Assembly: GCF_900205965.1 (NCBI RefSeq)
Contig: NZ_OAOF01000023.1
Span: 1 to 64,000, forward strand
Reading direction: 5' to 3'
Length of the DNA: 64,000 nucleotides
DNA from: Lacrimispora amygdalina
Lineage (GTDB): Bacteria > Bacillota > Clostridia > Lachnospirales > Lachnospiraceae
Part shown: in pieces, positions 9,001 through 17,143 of the stretch
Layout: every line of letters begins with the position of its first letter
How positions within the stretch are numbered: the first letter of the stretch is position 1
Made by a program: the position numbers and the translations under genes
Notes under the pieces: generated by a model
The model's database searches: none
Seen by the model: only the letters and a program-made list of their open reading frames with translations
What the model was told of the DNA's origin: nothing

Positions 9001-10707
9001 TTACTGATTCATGGGATTGGGCGGAATTACATTCTGGCTGTTATCCTCAGTTGTTCCTTCCGTCTCCGGCTGCGTGGCAGCATTTTTCTGGGTCTGTGCT
9101 GCCTGTGTCTGCGGAGGCGTCTGTGCTATATCTGCACCCGGTCCATATCCAGTTGGCTGTGTCGCCTGGGTGTTTGGCTGGTTATTTTCCGGTACGGAGC
9201 CTGCAGGATCTGTCGCCGGTATCACAACGCCGGATGTATTGCGCTTAATGGTAGCAGACTTTCCGCGGTACGTACTGTTATGGAAGAATTCATCACTTAC
9301 CACTTTTCCATCTTTCTTCGTTACCAGATTCGTCACCCAGCGGCTTCCCCTGGTCTCCTGCTTAACGACTTTTTCTTCTCCGGGCTGCATCGTCTGGTCC
9401 TCTTCGTAAATCGGTTCCGGAGCATCTAACTCTGCAGTCTTTTTGGAGGTCATTGACAATGTTACTCCTTTTTCCAGTATCGGGATTCCCACTACGGAAA
9501 TCTTAAGCTTGCGGTTAGAAAAGCTGGTCCTGATAGCAATGGCACTGGAGGAGTTATTTATGAACTTCATATCCGGTCCGCCAAAGCTTACCATAGCATC
9601 CTCACCCGGTGTAACATAAGATGGTTCATAACTGTGAGCATGCCGCTCCGTTGTTGTCAGTCCAGAAAAAACAACTGCATTGTACAGCGTGGAAGAAACC
9701 TGGCATACACCGCCGCCCGGTTCTTCGATCAGGACACCGTTTAAATAAGCTCCTGCGGGGCGGTAACCTTTCTCAGAGGAACGTTCTCCTGTCGCCTTAT
9801 TAAAAGAGAACTCTTCACCAGGCTGAAGGATCAGACCGTTGAGAGCGGCAGAAGCCAGTTCAATGTTCTTATTCCTGTCACTGTTGGCTGTGGTGGTGGT
9901 GGAATAGGTACCAATCACCTGGTACAATTCCTTCGCCTGCTCTTTCGTTATCTCAGGATTGGTTTCCTTTACAGCCGCCGGTATTAAAGCCTTATAATTC
10001 TTCGCCTTTATATGTGCCAGTATATCGGCTGTCAGCTGGTCCTGATCAACGGCGATTCCCTTCTCTTCCCCTGAGTAAACGAATGTACCGGTGCTTTTAT
10101 CAAAGCCTGAGATAGAGCCGTTCTTAGCGGGCACGTCCCACTTTTGGGCAATTGCTTCTACCTCAGCCTTTACTTCATCGTCCATACCGTCAGTATCGAT
10201 GGTATATTCTTCTTTTGTATCCTTACCGTAAATTTCCTTCAGCAGAGAATCAATCCTGCTGTCCAGAAAATTCTTAAGTTCATAGGTTTTATCCTGATAA
10301 GTAACTTTCATTCCCCAGTCAAGAGACTGGTCAATGGTTTTTCGTGCTTCCGCTTTTGATAAACCCGTAATGGAAATACCATCTACACGGACCTCTTTTT
10401 TCAGCTGGGTGTCGGAGACTGTTGTAGAATTCACATCTGCCTCCTTTGTCTTATGACCCCCTATATACTTGACAGCAGCCATAACACTGATAACGGAGGC
10501 AACAGCGAAAACAGCAGCCAGCAGAATCTTCGTAATGCCGTACTGCGGCCCTCTTCTTCTCTTCTTCCCACGCCTTGGCTGATAGGAACCTGCCCCTCTG
10601 TAAGACTGGCTTGTCCTTCTGCCGGAATTTTGCGAATTTCTTTTGCTTCCGTTCCTGGAGGAACTGGTTCTTCCCCCGGTTCTTTGTCTGTTATCTTCCT
10701 GACTCAT
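9001..10707 (-). CDS. VanW family protein with PG-binding and G5-like domains
   Basis: A 568-residue envelope protein. A basic, Ser/Gln-rich cytoplasmic tail (residues 1-55) precedes one transmembrane helix (about 57-80). Then come a peptidoglycan-binding_4-like region (about 95-260), the VanW core (about 290-400, with FSFNKATGERSSEKGYRPAG, GGGVCQVSSTLYNA and ERHAHSYEPSYV), and a G5-like domain (about 405-490). The C-terminus is Pro/Gln/Thr-rich. This is the standard clostridial YoaR/VanW architecture; despite the name, VanW proteins are not by themselves a vancomycin resistance gene. The start follows AAAGGTGAAGTAA. It probably acts at the cell wall; the exact reaction is unknown. Confidence 0.9.
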   Translation of the reverse strand: MSQEDNRQRTGGRTSSSRNGSKRNSQNSGRRTSQSYRGAGSYQPRRGKKRRRGPQYGITKILLAAVFAVASVISVMAAVKYIGGHKTKEADVNSTTVSDTQLKKEVRVDGISITGLSKAEARKTIDQSLDWGMKVTYQDKTYELKNFLDSRIDSLLKEIYGKDTKEEYTIDTDGMDDEVKAEVEAIAQKWDVPAKNGSISGFDKSTGTFVYSGEEKGIAVDQDQLTADILAHIKAKNYKALIPAAVKETNPEITKEQAKELYQVIGTYSTTTTANSDRNKNIELASAALNGLILQPGEEFSFNKATGERSSEKGYRPAGAYLNGVLIEEPGGGVCQVSSTLYNAVVFSGLTTTERHAHSYEPSYVTPGEDAMVSFGGPDMKFINNSSSAIAIRTSFSNRKLKISVVGIPILEKGVTLSMTSKKTAELDAPEPIYEEDQTMQPGEEKVVKQETRGSRWVTNLVTKKDGKVVSDEFFHNSTYRGKSATIKRNTSGVVIPATDPAGSVPENNQPNTQATQPTGYGPGADIAQTPPQTQAAQTQKNAATQPETEGTTEDNSQNVIPPNPMNQ

Positions 10708-10825
10708 TTACTTCACCTTTTTACATGATTATGTAGCATTACACTGAGTAGTATACCATACTTTGTGGGAAATGCTATTACGATTTTATGAATTTTCTTA
10801 ATTATTTATCGAGCTGATTCTACAT

Positions 10826-10854
10826 TTTACAGAACTAAAAAAACATGTTACTAT
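10826..10854 (+). promoter_or_regulatory. Promoter of the PHP-domain gene
   Basis: TTTACA, a 17-nt spacer, then TACTAT, with a transcript start about 25 nt before the start codon. Confidence 0.55.
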
Positions 10855-10888
10855 AGTATTAATAAACTATTTCATTTCGGAGGTTACT

Positions 10889-11743
10889 ATGAATTTTGTC
10901 GATCTTCACGTACATTCCAATGCTTCAGACGGTACCCTGACACCTGCAAAAGTCGTTGAGCTTGCCGCACAAAAGGGGCTTTCTGCCATTGCGCTTACAG
11001 ACCACGATACAATCGAAGGTATCCCCGAAGCACAGGAGGCTGCAAAAAATCTGCCTTTAGAAGTCATTCCAGGCATTGAACTCTCCTGCGTTTATCTGGG
11101 AGAAGAAATTCATATTTTAGGTCTTTATGTCGATCTGTCTGACAAAGAATTCCTTGCTCAGACAGACCAATTAAAAGAGATCCGCATCAAAAGAAATGAG
11201 GAAATGATAAACCGGTTTCAAAAAGCCGGTATCGATATCACACTTTGTGAAGTTCAGGCCGGTAATCCGGACACCGTCATTACCCGTGCGCATTTTGCAC
11301 GTATCCTTCTGGAAAAAGGATATGTAAACAGCATGGACCAGGCATTTAAAAAATATTTAAGCTACACTGGCCCCTACTGTCCGCGTAAAGAAAAAATCAC
11401 GCCGGAACACGCCATAAAAATACTGGGAAATTGCGGTGCTTCACCCATTCTCGCTCACCCTTACCAGTATCATCTGGGAGACAAAAAAACAGAAGAACTG
11501 GTCTCCTATTTAAAGGAACTGGGACTTCATGGCCTGGAGGTTTACCATTCCTCCAATAATCAGTATGAAAGCGGCAAATTAAAAAAACTGGCAAAAAAAT
11601 ACCAGCTTTTTCCCACTGGCGGCTCTGATTTTCACGGATCAAATAAGCCTGATATTGATTTAGGAACGGGAAGAGGCGGCCTTCGGATATCTGCCCTGCT
11701 TCTTGATGATATAAAAAGAATACGGCAGGAAAAAGGACTGTAA
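10889..11743 (+). CDS. PHP-domain metallo-phosphoesterase (RNase AM / pAp phosphatase-like)
   Basis: A 284-residue member of the PHP superfamily that hydrolyses phosphoesters with a trinuclear metal centre. Metal ligands are visible in the usual order: HVHSNASDG at residues 7-15, TDHDT near 37, an E in GIELSC near 63, AHPYQYH near 190 and GSDFHGSN near 246. Length and order match the YciV/RNase AM group (3',5'-nucleoside bisphosphate phosphatase with 5'-3' exonuclease activity on short RNA). The start is preceded by GGAGG. It is monocistronic and convergent with hemB. Confidence 0.88.
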   Translation: MNFVDLHVHSNASDGTLTPAKVVELAAQKGLSAIALTDHDTIEGIPEAQEAAKNLPLEVIPGIELSCVYLGEEIHILGLYVDLSDKEFLAQTDQLKEIRIKRNEEMINRFQKAGIDITLCEVQAGNPDTVITRAHFARILLEKGYVNSMDQAFKKYLSYTGPYCPRKEKITPEHAIKILGNCGASPILAHPYQYHLGDKKTEELVSYLKELGLHGLEVYHSSNNQYESGKLKKLAKKYQLFPTGGSDFHGSNKPDIDLGTGRGGLRISALLLDDIKRIRQEKGL

Positions 11744-11766
11744 CCTCATCCTGCCCAAATTACATA

Positions 11767-12750
11767 CTAACCGATTTTCCCCTCATCCATATAACGGGCG
11801 AGATCCATGGCGAAATATGTAATAAGTATATCCGCACCTGCACGATAGATGCTCACAGCCGATTCACAGACCGTTTTTTCTTCATCCAGATATCCGGCTT
11901 TTGCAGCCGCCTTAATCATGGAGTATTCTCCGCTTACGCTGTACGCTGCCACAGGTACGTCGATTAAGTCTGATACCTCACGGATAATATCCAGATAGGA
12001 AAGTGCCGGTTTTACCATTACGATATCTGCGCCCTCGGCCACGTCAAGTTCCACTTCCTTTATTGCTTCTTTCCTGTTATGATAATCCATCTGATAGCTC
12101 TTACGGTCTCCAAAGGAAGGCGCCGAGCCGGCAGCATCCCGGAACGGTCCGTAAAAAGCTGACGCATATTTAGCTGAATAAGCCATAACAGGTACATTGA
12201 TAAATCCTGCTTCATCAAGAGCCAGCCTTATGGAATGGATTCTTCCATCCATCATATCAGAAGGGGCCACCATATGTGCACCTGCTCTGGCATGGGAAAC
12301 TGCAATCCGGTTTAAATACTCCAATGTCTTATCATTATCTACATACTCTCCGTCTAAGATACCACAGTGCCCGTGAGATGTATATTCACACATGCATACG
12401 TCTGTTATAATATAAACAGACGGATAATATTCCCGGATATAACGAATGGTACGCTGTACAATCCCGTTATCGTCATAAGCCTGACTGCCCAGGCTGTCTT
12501 TTGATGCCGGTATTCCAAATAAAATCACCTTACTGACTCCGGCAGCCGTCAGCTGGTTAAGGATAACAGAAAGCTGGTCTACACTGTATCGGTACTGCCC
12601 TTCCATAGAAGGGATATCTTCCATAATTCCTTCTCCGTCCACTGCGAACAAGGGATAAACAAGGGACTGCTTTGATACTCTGGTCTCCCGCACCATCTTT
12701 CTTAAGGTTTCAGATGTTCTGAGTCTTCTGGGTCTGAATAATAAATCCAT
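11767..12750 (-). CDS. hemB: Porphobilinogen synthase (5-aminolevulinate dehydratase)
   Basis: Condenses two 5-aminolevulinate molecules to porphobilinogen in tetrapyrrole synthesis. 327 residues, full length. The zinc-type metal loop is present (DVCMCEYTSHGHCG, three cysteines), as are the two active-site lysines (YSAKYASAFYGPFRDA and MVKPALSYLDI). The start follows GAGGTAAAGG. It stands alone, without other hem or cob genes nearby, so pathway use (haem, sirohaem or corrinoid) cannot be read from context. Confidence 0.97.
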   Translation of the reverse strand: MDLLFRPRRLRTSETLRKMVRETRVSKQSLVYPLFAVDGEGIMEDIPSMEGQYRYSVDQLSVILNQLTAAGVSKVILFGIPASKDSLGSQAYDDNGIVQRTIRYIREYYPSVYIITDVCMCEYTSHGHCGILDGEYVDNDKTLEYLNRIAVSHARAGAHMVAPSDMMDGRIHSIRLALDEAGFINVPVMAYSAKYASAFYGPFRDAAGSAPSFGDRKSYQMDYHNRKEAIKEVELDVAEGADIVMVKPALSYLDIIREVSDLIDVPVAAYSVSGEYSMIKAAAKAGYLDEEKTVCESAVSIYRAGADILITYFAMDLARYMDEGKIG

Positions 12751-12779
12751 TTCCTTTACCTCCCTTTTATACCTGTTCT

Positions 12780-12807
12780 ATTATACACCCTCTCAAATAA
12801 GATTCAA
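12780..12807 (-). promoter_or_regulatory. Promoter of hemB
   Basis: On the minus strand: TTGAAT, a 16-nt spacer, then TATAAT, 30 nt upstream of the start codon. It is divergent from, and adjacent to, the promoter of the small gene on the plus strand. Confidence 0.6.
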
Positions 12808-12814
12808 GTAATTC

Positions 12815-12843
12815 TTGCGGCATTGGAAAAGATTGCTTATAAT
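12815..12843 (+). promoter_or_regulatory. Promoter of the small acidic protein gene
   Basis: TTGCGG, a 17-nt spacer, then TATAAT, about 40 nt before the chosen start codon. This placement argues against the longer reading frame that begins within the promoter. Confidence 0.55.
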
Positions 12844-12883
12844 AGCAGGTGTACAATATGAACCAGAAACGAGGTACGGTATT

Positions 12884-13138
12884 ATGGATGAATTTTATCA
12901 GGCAATTGAAAAAGCCATACAAAACACCGGTTATGACGGTCCGGTAAGCGGACAGGACATCTACGATGAAATCTGTGATGAAATTGAAGACAAAGAACCA
13001 GGAGCTTATGTGTTCATGTCTAAAAAAACAGATGAAATATTCTTTGAGTACAAGATTCAGATCTTTGAAGACCAGTTTAATTTAAGTGCCATTGACATTC
13101 ACTCCGGCGGAAAGGTTTATCACGCAGACCTTGATTAA
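12884..13138 (+). CDS. Small acidic protein of unknown function
   Basis: An 84-residue acidic protein (MDEFYQAIEKAIQNTGYDG...). The start is the ATG 10 nt after GAGG and downstream of the promoter; an in-frame ATG further upstream overlaps the promoter and is rejected. It has an N-terminal helix, then a beta-rich part (AYVFMSKKTDEIFFEYKIQI) ending in a short IDIHSGGKVYHADLD stretch. No family is recognised; small proteins of this type are common in Lachnospiraceae. It is divergent from hemB. Confidence 0.75.
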   Translation: MDEFYQAIEKAIQNTGYDGPVSGQDIYDEICDEIEDKEPGAYVFMSKKTDEIFFEYKIQIFEDQFNLSAIDIHSGGKVYHADLD

Positions 13139-13141
13139 TGG

Positions 13142-13191
13142 AAAAAAGGATTCGCATAAGGCTGACTGCAGCTTGTGCGAATCCTTTTTTT
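13142..13191. terminator. Bidirectional terminator
   Basis: A 15-bp stem (AAAAAAGGATTCGCA / TGCGAATCCTTTTTT) flanked by A and T runs lies between two convergent genes and works in both orientations. It reaches the stop codon of the permease gene. Confidence 0.85.
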
Positions 13192-14338
13192 AATGTTTTA
13201 CTGTTCTTTTCCGTTTTTCACGTTCCCTGACCCTGATTCTTTTATTAACAGTTTCTCTTAAAATCGCATAGAAAACAGAACAAAGCGGGATAAATATCAG
13301 CATACCCACAATCCCCATGGCACTGCCTCCTATTGTCACCGCTACCAGAACCCAGATAGCAGGAAGTCCAACTGAATTGCCGACAACATTGGGATAAATT
13401 AAATTCCCTTCGATCTGCTGCAGAACAAAAAAGATTATGAGGAACAATGCTGCATCAAAGGGTTTCACCATCAGCATTAAAAAGGCTCCGATTGCACAGC
13501 CGATGAACGCTCCAAACATTGGGATCAGAGCAGTGAAAGCAATCAGCACTCCAATGAGAAGCGCATATGGAAGACGTAATATGGATAATGTAATGAAAAA
13601 CATGCTTCCCAGTATAACCGCCTCCACACACTGCCCAGTCAGGAAATTAGAAAATGTCCGGCTGGAGAGACTTAATATTTCTGAAATTCTCTCAGATGCA
13701 TGGTCAGGGAGAAACGCTTTCATAAGCTTTTTCATCTGTCTGGATAAATTTTCCTTCTGTAAAAGAATATAAACTGCAAATACCACACCAATCGCAAAGG
13801 TCGTCACTCCGCTTATTATACTTAAAGCAGCAGATAACGTGGAGGACAGCACCGTTCCGGCGCCAACGGATAAAAACTGCACAATACCTTCTATATATGA
13901 TTTCCAGTCAATCTGAATATTGTTGATGTAATCTGCAATTTCCGGATATTGGGAAAAAAGCTTTTCTGCCCCCTGTTTTACATCATTCCAAAATACAGGC
14001 AGGCTGTACTGAAGACTTAATACCGTATCAAACAGCTGTGGAATCACTACAAAAGTGACCAGAAGCAAAATCCCGATTACAAATAAAAATGTAAGGCACA
14101 GGCTTAAGGGACGGCGAAACTGATTTTCCTTTTTTACAGGCAGAATACGTTCAATCGCCCGCATGGGAACATTTAAAACAAACGCCAATACGCCGCCAAG
14201 CAAAAATGGTGTCGTGATCCCAACTGCTCGTACAAGAAGTGCAAATAAGCTTCTATAATTAACGCCTGCTACTACTGCAACCACTGTAAATACGATCAAC
14301 CAGCGGATTTTTTTGATTGTGCTGTCATTTAATTCCAT
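13190..14338 (-). CDS. AI-2E family transporter (UPF0118)
   Basis: A polytopic membrane protein of about 382 residues with around seven to eight hydrophobic segments. The family shape is clear: two N-terminal helices (about 12-60), a third (about 70-95), a soluble amphipathic middle (about 100-210), then a C-terminal helix bundle with GVLIAFTALIPMFGAFIG and a PNVVGNSVGLPAIWV signature. Members have been linked to AI-2 export or Na+/H+ antiport, so the substrate is uncertain. The start is set at the ATG 5 nt after GGAGG; it overlaps the end of the AlaX-like gene by 14 nt, giving a coupled two-gene operon. Confidence 0.88.
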   Translation of the reverse strand: MELNDSTIKKIRWLIVFTVVAVVAGVNYRSLFALLVRAVGITTPFLLGGVLAFVLNVPMRAIERILPVKKENQFRRPLSLCLTFLFVIGILLLVTFVVIPQLFDTVLSLQYSLPVFWNDVKQGAEKLFSQYPEIADYINNIQIDWKSYIEGIVQFLSVGAGTVLSSTLSAALSIISGVTTFAIGVVFAVYILLQKENLSRQMKKLMKAFLPDHASERISEILSLSSRTFSNFLTGQCVEAVILGSMFFITLSILRLPYALLIGVLIAFTALIPMFGAFIGCAIGAFLMLMVKPFDAALFLIIFFVLQQIEGNLIYPNVVGNSVGLPAIWVLVAVTIGGSAMGIVGMLIFIPLCSVFYAILRETVNKRIRVREREKRKRTVKH

Positions 14339-15503
14339 TCTGTCCTCCATATAATTCTTCCTGAAATACTTTTTGAATCTCCTTTAGCGAAGCGTTAAAG
14401 GTTCCCTGCGCTAACAAGGTGCTGCCCCCTCCCCGTCCGTTCAATCTTTCATTTAACAGGTGGCAAAGTGCCCGCATATCAAAAGCACTGCTTCCTGCCG
14501 CATACTGATACAGCCCTTCTTCCCCCGAACACACCAGCACAATACTGCCCTTTTTTCCCTCGTAAAGCATGGTACAAAACAGTCTGAGCTGTGCAGGTGT
14601 AAGCTGATCCTCTATTATCAGCAGAGGGGAATCTGATTCCGGATATTCTGCCGTTTTCCATTCAAGCAGTTGTCTGGTAAGCCGGTTTAGATCACTATCT
14701 TTTTTAAGACTTTCCTCTTTTAATTTTGTAACAGCTTCCACTACGCTGTCAGGCTTTGCTGATAATAATACAGAAATCCCCTGGACAGCATTTAATTTTC
14801 TGCTGTAATCAAGAAGTGCCTGTCTGCCGCACAGCAGTGATACCCTGACACCGCCCTTATAACGAGCCACGCCTGTAACCTTTAATAATCCAATCTCTCC
14901 TGCAGTCATTACATGAGTTCCGCAGCAGGCGCATATGTCTGCTCCGGGGAATTCTATAATCCGTACCTGGCCGCTGAGTTCCTTTTTGCTCCGATAATCC
15001 AGAGTTTCTAACTCTTCCTTTGTCGGATAAGTCTCAAGGACCGGTATATTCTGCCAGATCAGTTCATTCACCTCTGCTTCCACTTCTTCGGCCTGCTCCA
15101 TGGTCAGCGGTCCGTTAAAATCTACAGTCACTTCGTCCTTTCCCATATGAAATCCAATATTATCGTAACCGTAATGCTTATGTACCACGCCTGAAAACAA
15201 ATGCTCTCCGGAATGATTCTGCATATGGCTAAATCTCCGCTCCCAGTTAATGGTTCCGGTTACCACCGTCTTTTCCGGAATGGGCCTGTCCGTAATGTGA
15301 ACGATTCCCTCCGGGCATTCCCTCACATCAGTAACCAGAGCATCTCCCAGAGTTCCTGTATCTGCCGGCTGTCCTCCACCCTCCGGGTAAAACGCAGTCC
15401 GGCTTAAGCGAACCAGATATTTCCCATCTTTATCCGGCCTGCACTCAGCCACTTCCGTTTCAAACAGCTTCACATAAGGTTTCTCATAGTATAATTTTTC
15501 CAT
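14325..15503 (-). CDS. AlaX-like trans-editing hydrolase with DHHA1 domain
   Basis: A 392-residue alanyl-tRNA-editing protein of the long AlaX type, expected to deacylate Ser- or Gly-tRNA(Ala). An AlaRS-like N-terminal part (FYPEGGGQPADTGTLGD) leads to the zinc site: HMQNHSGEH near residue 95 and CACCGTHV near residue 195. A coiled linker and a DHHA1 domain follow (about 265-390; NGRGGGSTLLAQGTF). The AlaRS catalytic core is absent, so it is not alaS. It is co-transcribed with the AI-2E permease. The start is preceded by AAGGAG. Confidence 0.9.
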   Translation of the reverse strand: MEKLYYEKPYVKLFETEVAECRPDKDGKYLVRLSRTAFYPEGGGQPADTGTLGDALVTDVRECPEGIVHITDRPIPEKTVVTGTINWERRFSHMQNHSGEHLFSGVVHKHYGYDNIGFHMGKDEVTVDFNGPLTMEQAEEVEAEVNELIWQNIPVLETYPTKEELETLDYRSKKELSGQVRIIEFPGADICACCGTHVMTAGEIGLLKVTGVARYKGGVRVSLLCGRQALLDYSRKLNAVQGISVLLSAKPDSVVEAVTKLKEESLKKDSDLNRLTRQLLEWKTAEYPESDSPLLIIEDQLTPAQLRLFCTMLYEGKKGSIVLVCSGEEGLYQYAAGSSAFDMRALCHLLNERLNGRGGGSTLLAQGTFNASLKEIQKVFQEELYGGQNGIK

Positions 15504-15615
15504 CTTTTACTCCTTTTAATCCTGTTGTTACTAATTATACACAACATTTCTATCAGTTCAATCAAAACAAATCTAAAATTTTTCAGAAATATGGAAACAA
15601 TGGCAAGCTGACTTT

Positions 15616-15623
15616 CATACTAT
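15616..15623 (+). promoter_or_regulatory. Possible sporulation-type -10 element
   Basis: CATACTAT lies 33 nt upstream of the Cys/Gly-rich gene and resembles the -10 of sigma-E or sigma-G promoters. No convincing vegetative TTGACA box stands at the right distance. This is only suggestive. Confidence 0.3.
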
Positions 15624-15656
15624 TACAGTGTAAACAAATTATTTGGAGGAACCAAT

Positions 15657-15920
15657 ATGAGTGATCTGGCAGCAACTAACTGTGGATGCGGATGCGATTG
15701 CAACAACGGAGGATGTGGATGCGGTAATAACGGTTGTAATAGTATTATCTGGATTATCCTTCTCCTGTGCTGCTGCTGCGGCGGTAGTGGCTTCGGCGGT
15801 GGATGCGGCAGCGGTTGTGGCGGTTGCGGAAATGATGGTTGTGGAAGTTGTATTTGGATCATCATTCTTCTGTTCTGCTGCGGCGGCTGGGGCGGCGGAT
15901 GCGGCGGATTCGGCTGCTAA
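15657..15920 (+). CDS. Cys/Gly-rich tandem-repeat small protein
   Basis: An 87-residue protein with 20 cysteines and a very high glycine content. After a Cys/Gly/Asn N-terminus it contains two copies of one module: GNNGCNSIIWIILLLCCCC plus a Gly tail, then GNDGCGSCIWIIILLFCC plus a Gly tail. Each module has a hydrophobic IWII(L/I)LL core followed by a cysteine cluster. Such proteins are annotated in Lachnospiraceae as chorion-class high-cysteine proteins by compositional likeness only. The start is preceded by TTTGGAGGA. It is monocistronic with a strong terminator. A spore-coat or cell-surface role is plausible but unproven. Confidence 0.8.
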   Translation: MSDLAATNCGCGCDCNNGGCGCGNNGCNSIIWIILLLCCCCGGSGFGGGCGSGCGGCGNDGCGSCIWIIILLFCCGGWGGGCGGFGC

Positions 15921-15930
15921 ACAAAACATA

Positions 15931-15968
15931 AAACAGGACCCGAACCATCTTTGGTTTGGGTCCTGTTT
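15931..15968. terminator. Bidirectional terminator
   Basis: A 17-bp stem with one wobble pair (left arm AAACAGGACCCGAACCA) between the Cys/Gly-rich gene and the convergent 50-residue gene. An A-run and a T-run flank it. Confidence 0.85.
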
Positions 15969-15972
15969 CCGT

Positions 15973-16125
15973 TTAACCGCGGCTTTGACCTTTATTCTGT
16001 CCAGGTCTGGTAAAAGAAGCCTGACTGGTTGTTCCTTCCTGGCCGCTTCTGTTTTGTTTCTGTTTCATACATTCATCGTCAATTTCATAAACCGCATTTC
16101 CATCTATGATTAGTCTGTTTCTCAT
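15973..16125 (-). CDS. Conserved-looking 50-residue protein
   Basis: A short gene encoding 50 residues, beginning MRNRLIIDGNAVYEIDDECM and ending with a Gln/Gly/Arg-rich tail (RPGQNKGQSRG). The start is preceded by AGGAGAG 8 nt upstream, and the stop abuts a bidirectional terminator. The N-terminal half reads like a small beta-hairpin (RLIIDGNAVYEID); the tail is basic and likely disordered. I recall similar short proteins in Clostridia but know of no function. Confidence 0.7.
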   Translation of the reverse strand: MRNRLIIDGNAVYEIDDECMKQKQNRSGQEGTTSQASFTRPGQNKGQSRG

Positions 16126-16199
16126 ATATATCACTCTCCTGTAATACTAATATATGCAGCCGCATATATTGTCAACAAGAAAAGTAAGGATCTCATGAC

Positions 16200-16763
16200 A
16201 TGAATAATGAAAATAATGTCCATGCAAATGAATTAGATTCCCGTATCGGCGATAATCATCTTGATATGATGAAGGCTGCCCTGCCTTTTATGAATGTCTC
16301 CCAGCAACGTTTCATCTCCACCTTTGTCAAATTCAATGAACTTCAGAGAACCATAAACTTATTTGAGGATGGAGAAGTTGCGGCTATGGGAATCTGTTCC
16401 GCAGGCGAAAATAAGCGGTCTGGCTCTCCCCTTGAGATGTTAAATACAATTAAGCCTTATGCCAATCCTTCGGAGCAGGACTTAATTGATCTGTTTATTA
16501 ACATTTTCCAGGGATTCAATCTGGCAAATGCTTACTCAGAAACCGTTCCCAGCTCCACCATCCCCCTGCAGGCACAGGCACAATCACAGGGACCAAAACA
16601 GGCACAGGGCGACGGACAAAACCGCTCTAACAACGCCAACCGCCAAAACAATCCCTTTGGCAAAATGCCGTTCGAGCAGCTAAAGAACTTCATGCCGCCG
16701 GAACAGCAGTCCCGTCTGGAGACCATGCAGATGATGATGAACGCCATGCAGCAGATGAATTAA
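16200..16763 (+). CDS. Helical-repeat protein of unknown function
   Basis: A 187-residue cytoplasmic protein. Two related helical units are visible: LPFMNVSQQRFISTFVKF near residues 28-45 and IKPYANPSEQDLIDLFINIF near residues 81-100. A Gln/Asn-rich linker follows (about 115-155), then a third, Met-rich unit at the C-terminus (FMPPEQQSRLETMQMMMNAM). The ribosome site is weak (AAGGATCTC). The next gene follows after 49 nt and shares the same C-terminal signature, so the two are probably co-transcribed and related. The family is not recognised. Confidence 0.7.
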   Translation: MNNENNVHANELDSRIGDNHLDMMKAALPFMNVSQQRFISTFVKFNELQRTINLFEDGEVAAMGICSAGENKRSGSPLEMLNTIKPYANPSEQDLIDLFINIFQGFNLANAYSETVPSSTIPLQAQAQSQGPKQAQGDGQNRSNNANRQNNPFGKMPFEQLKNFMPPEQQSRLETMQMMMNAMQQMN

Positions 16764-16812
16764 TGTTTATTGTCCCCCATACATATGCACAAGAAAGGAA
16801 GCGTATCGACTT

Positions 16813-17103
16813 ATGAATTCCAACTGGAAACAGGACCCTCGGTTAAAAAATATGAATCCTCAGAAACTTACCATGCTGACCGAATTTGCAAAGCGGGCGG
16901 AATCCGCCCCAAAAGACCAGCTTTTCCAGACTCTTATGAGTGTAAGCGCAGAGGCCAATCAGAAAGGCATCAAATTCAGCGATGAGGAGACAGATCTTCT
17001 TATTTCTATTATCAGCGCCAATATGGATCCAGGCGAACGGCAGCGGGTGGAAACCATTCGCATGCTTTCGAAAAATATGATGAAACGTAATGGAAAGAAA
17101 TAA
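16813..17103 (+). CDS. Small helical protein related to the preceding gene
   Basis: A 96-residue, mostly helical, basic-ended protein. The C-terminal segment ANMDPGERQRVETIRMLSKN matches the end of the upstream protein (M-x-P-x-E-x-x-R-x-E-T-x-x-M), and LKNMNPQKLTMLTEF near the N-terminus looks like another copy. It shares an operon with the preceding gene and ends in a strong terminator. The start is preceded by AAAGGAAG. No function is known to me. Confidence 0.75.
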   Translation: MNSNWKQDPRLKNMNPQKLTMLTEFAKRAESAPKDQLFQTLMSVSAEANQKGIKFSDEETDLLISIISANMDPGERQRVETIRMLSKNMMKRNGKK

Positions 17104-17143
17104 AAAACAGGTGTCAGGACACAAGCCCTGGCACCTGTTTTTT
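17102..17143 (+). terminator. Terminator of the two-gene helical-repeat operon
   Basis: An imperfect stem (ACAGGTGTCAGG / CCTGGCACCTGT) with flanking A and T runs that begins within the stop codon. Confidence 0.8.

Noticed and set aside
9001..10707. Vancomycin resistance gene
   Set aside because: VanW is a name carried over from one cluster; no vanHAX-type ligase or dehydrogenase genes are nearby, and the architecture is the common envelope type.
15639..16113. Long Ala/Ser- or His/Pro-rich open frames on both strands over the Cys/Gly-rich gene
   Set aside because: They are shadows of the repetitive GC-biased Cys/Gly codons. Only the frame with the GGAGGA site and terminator is credible.
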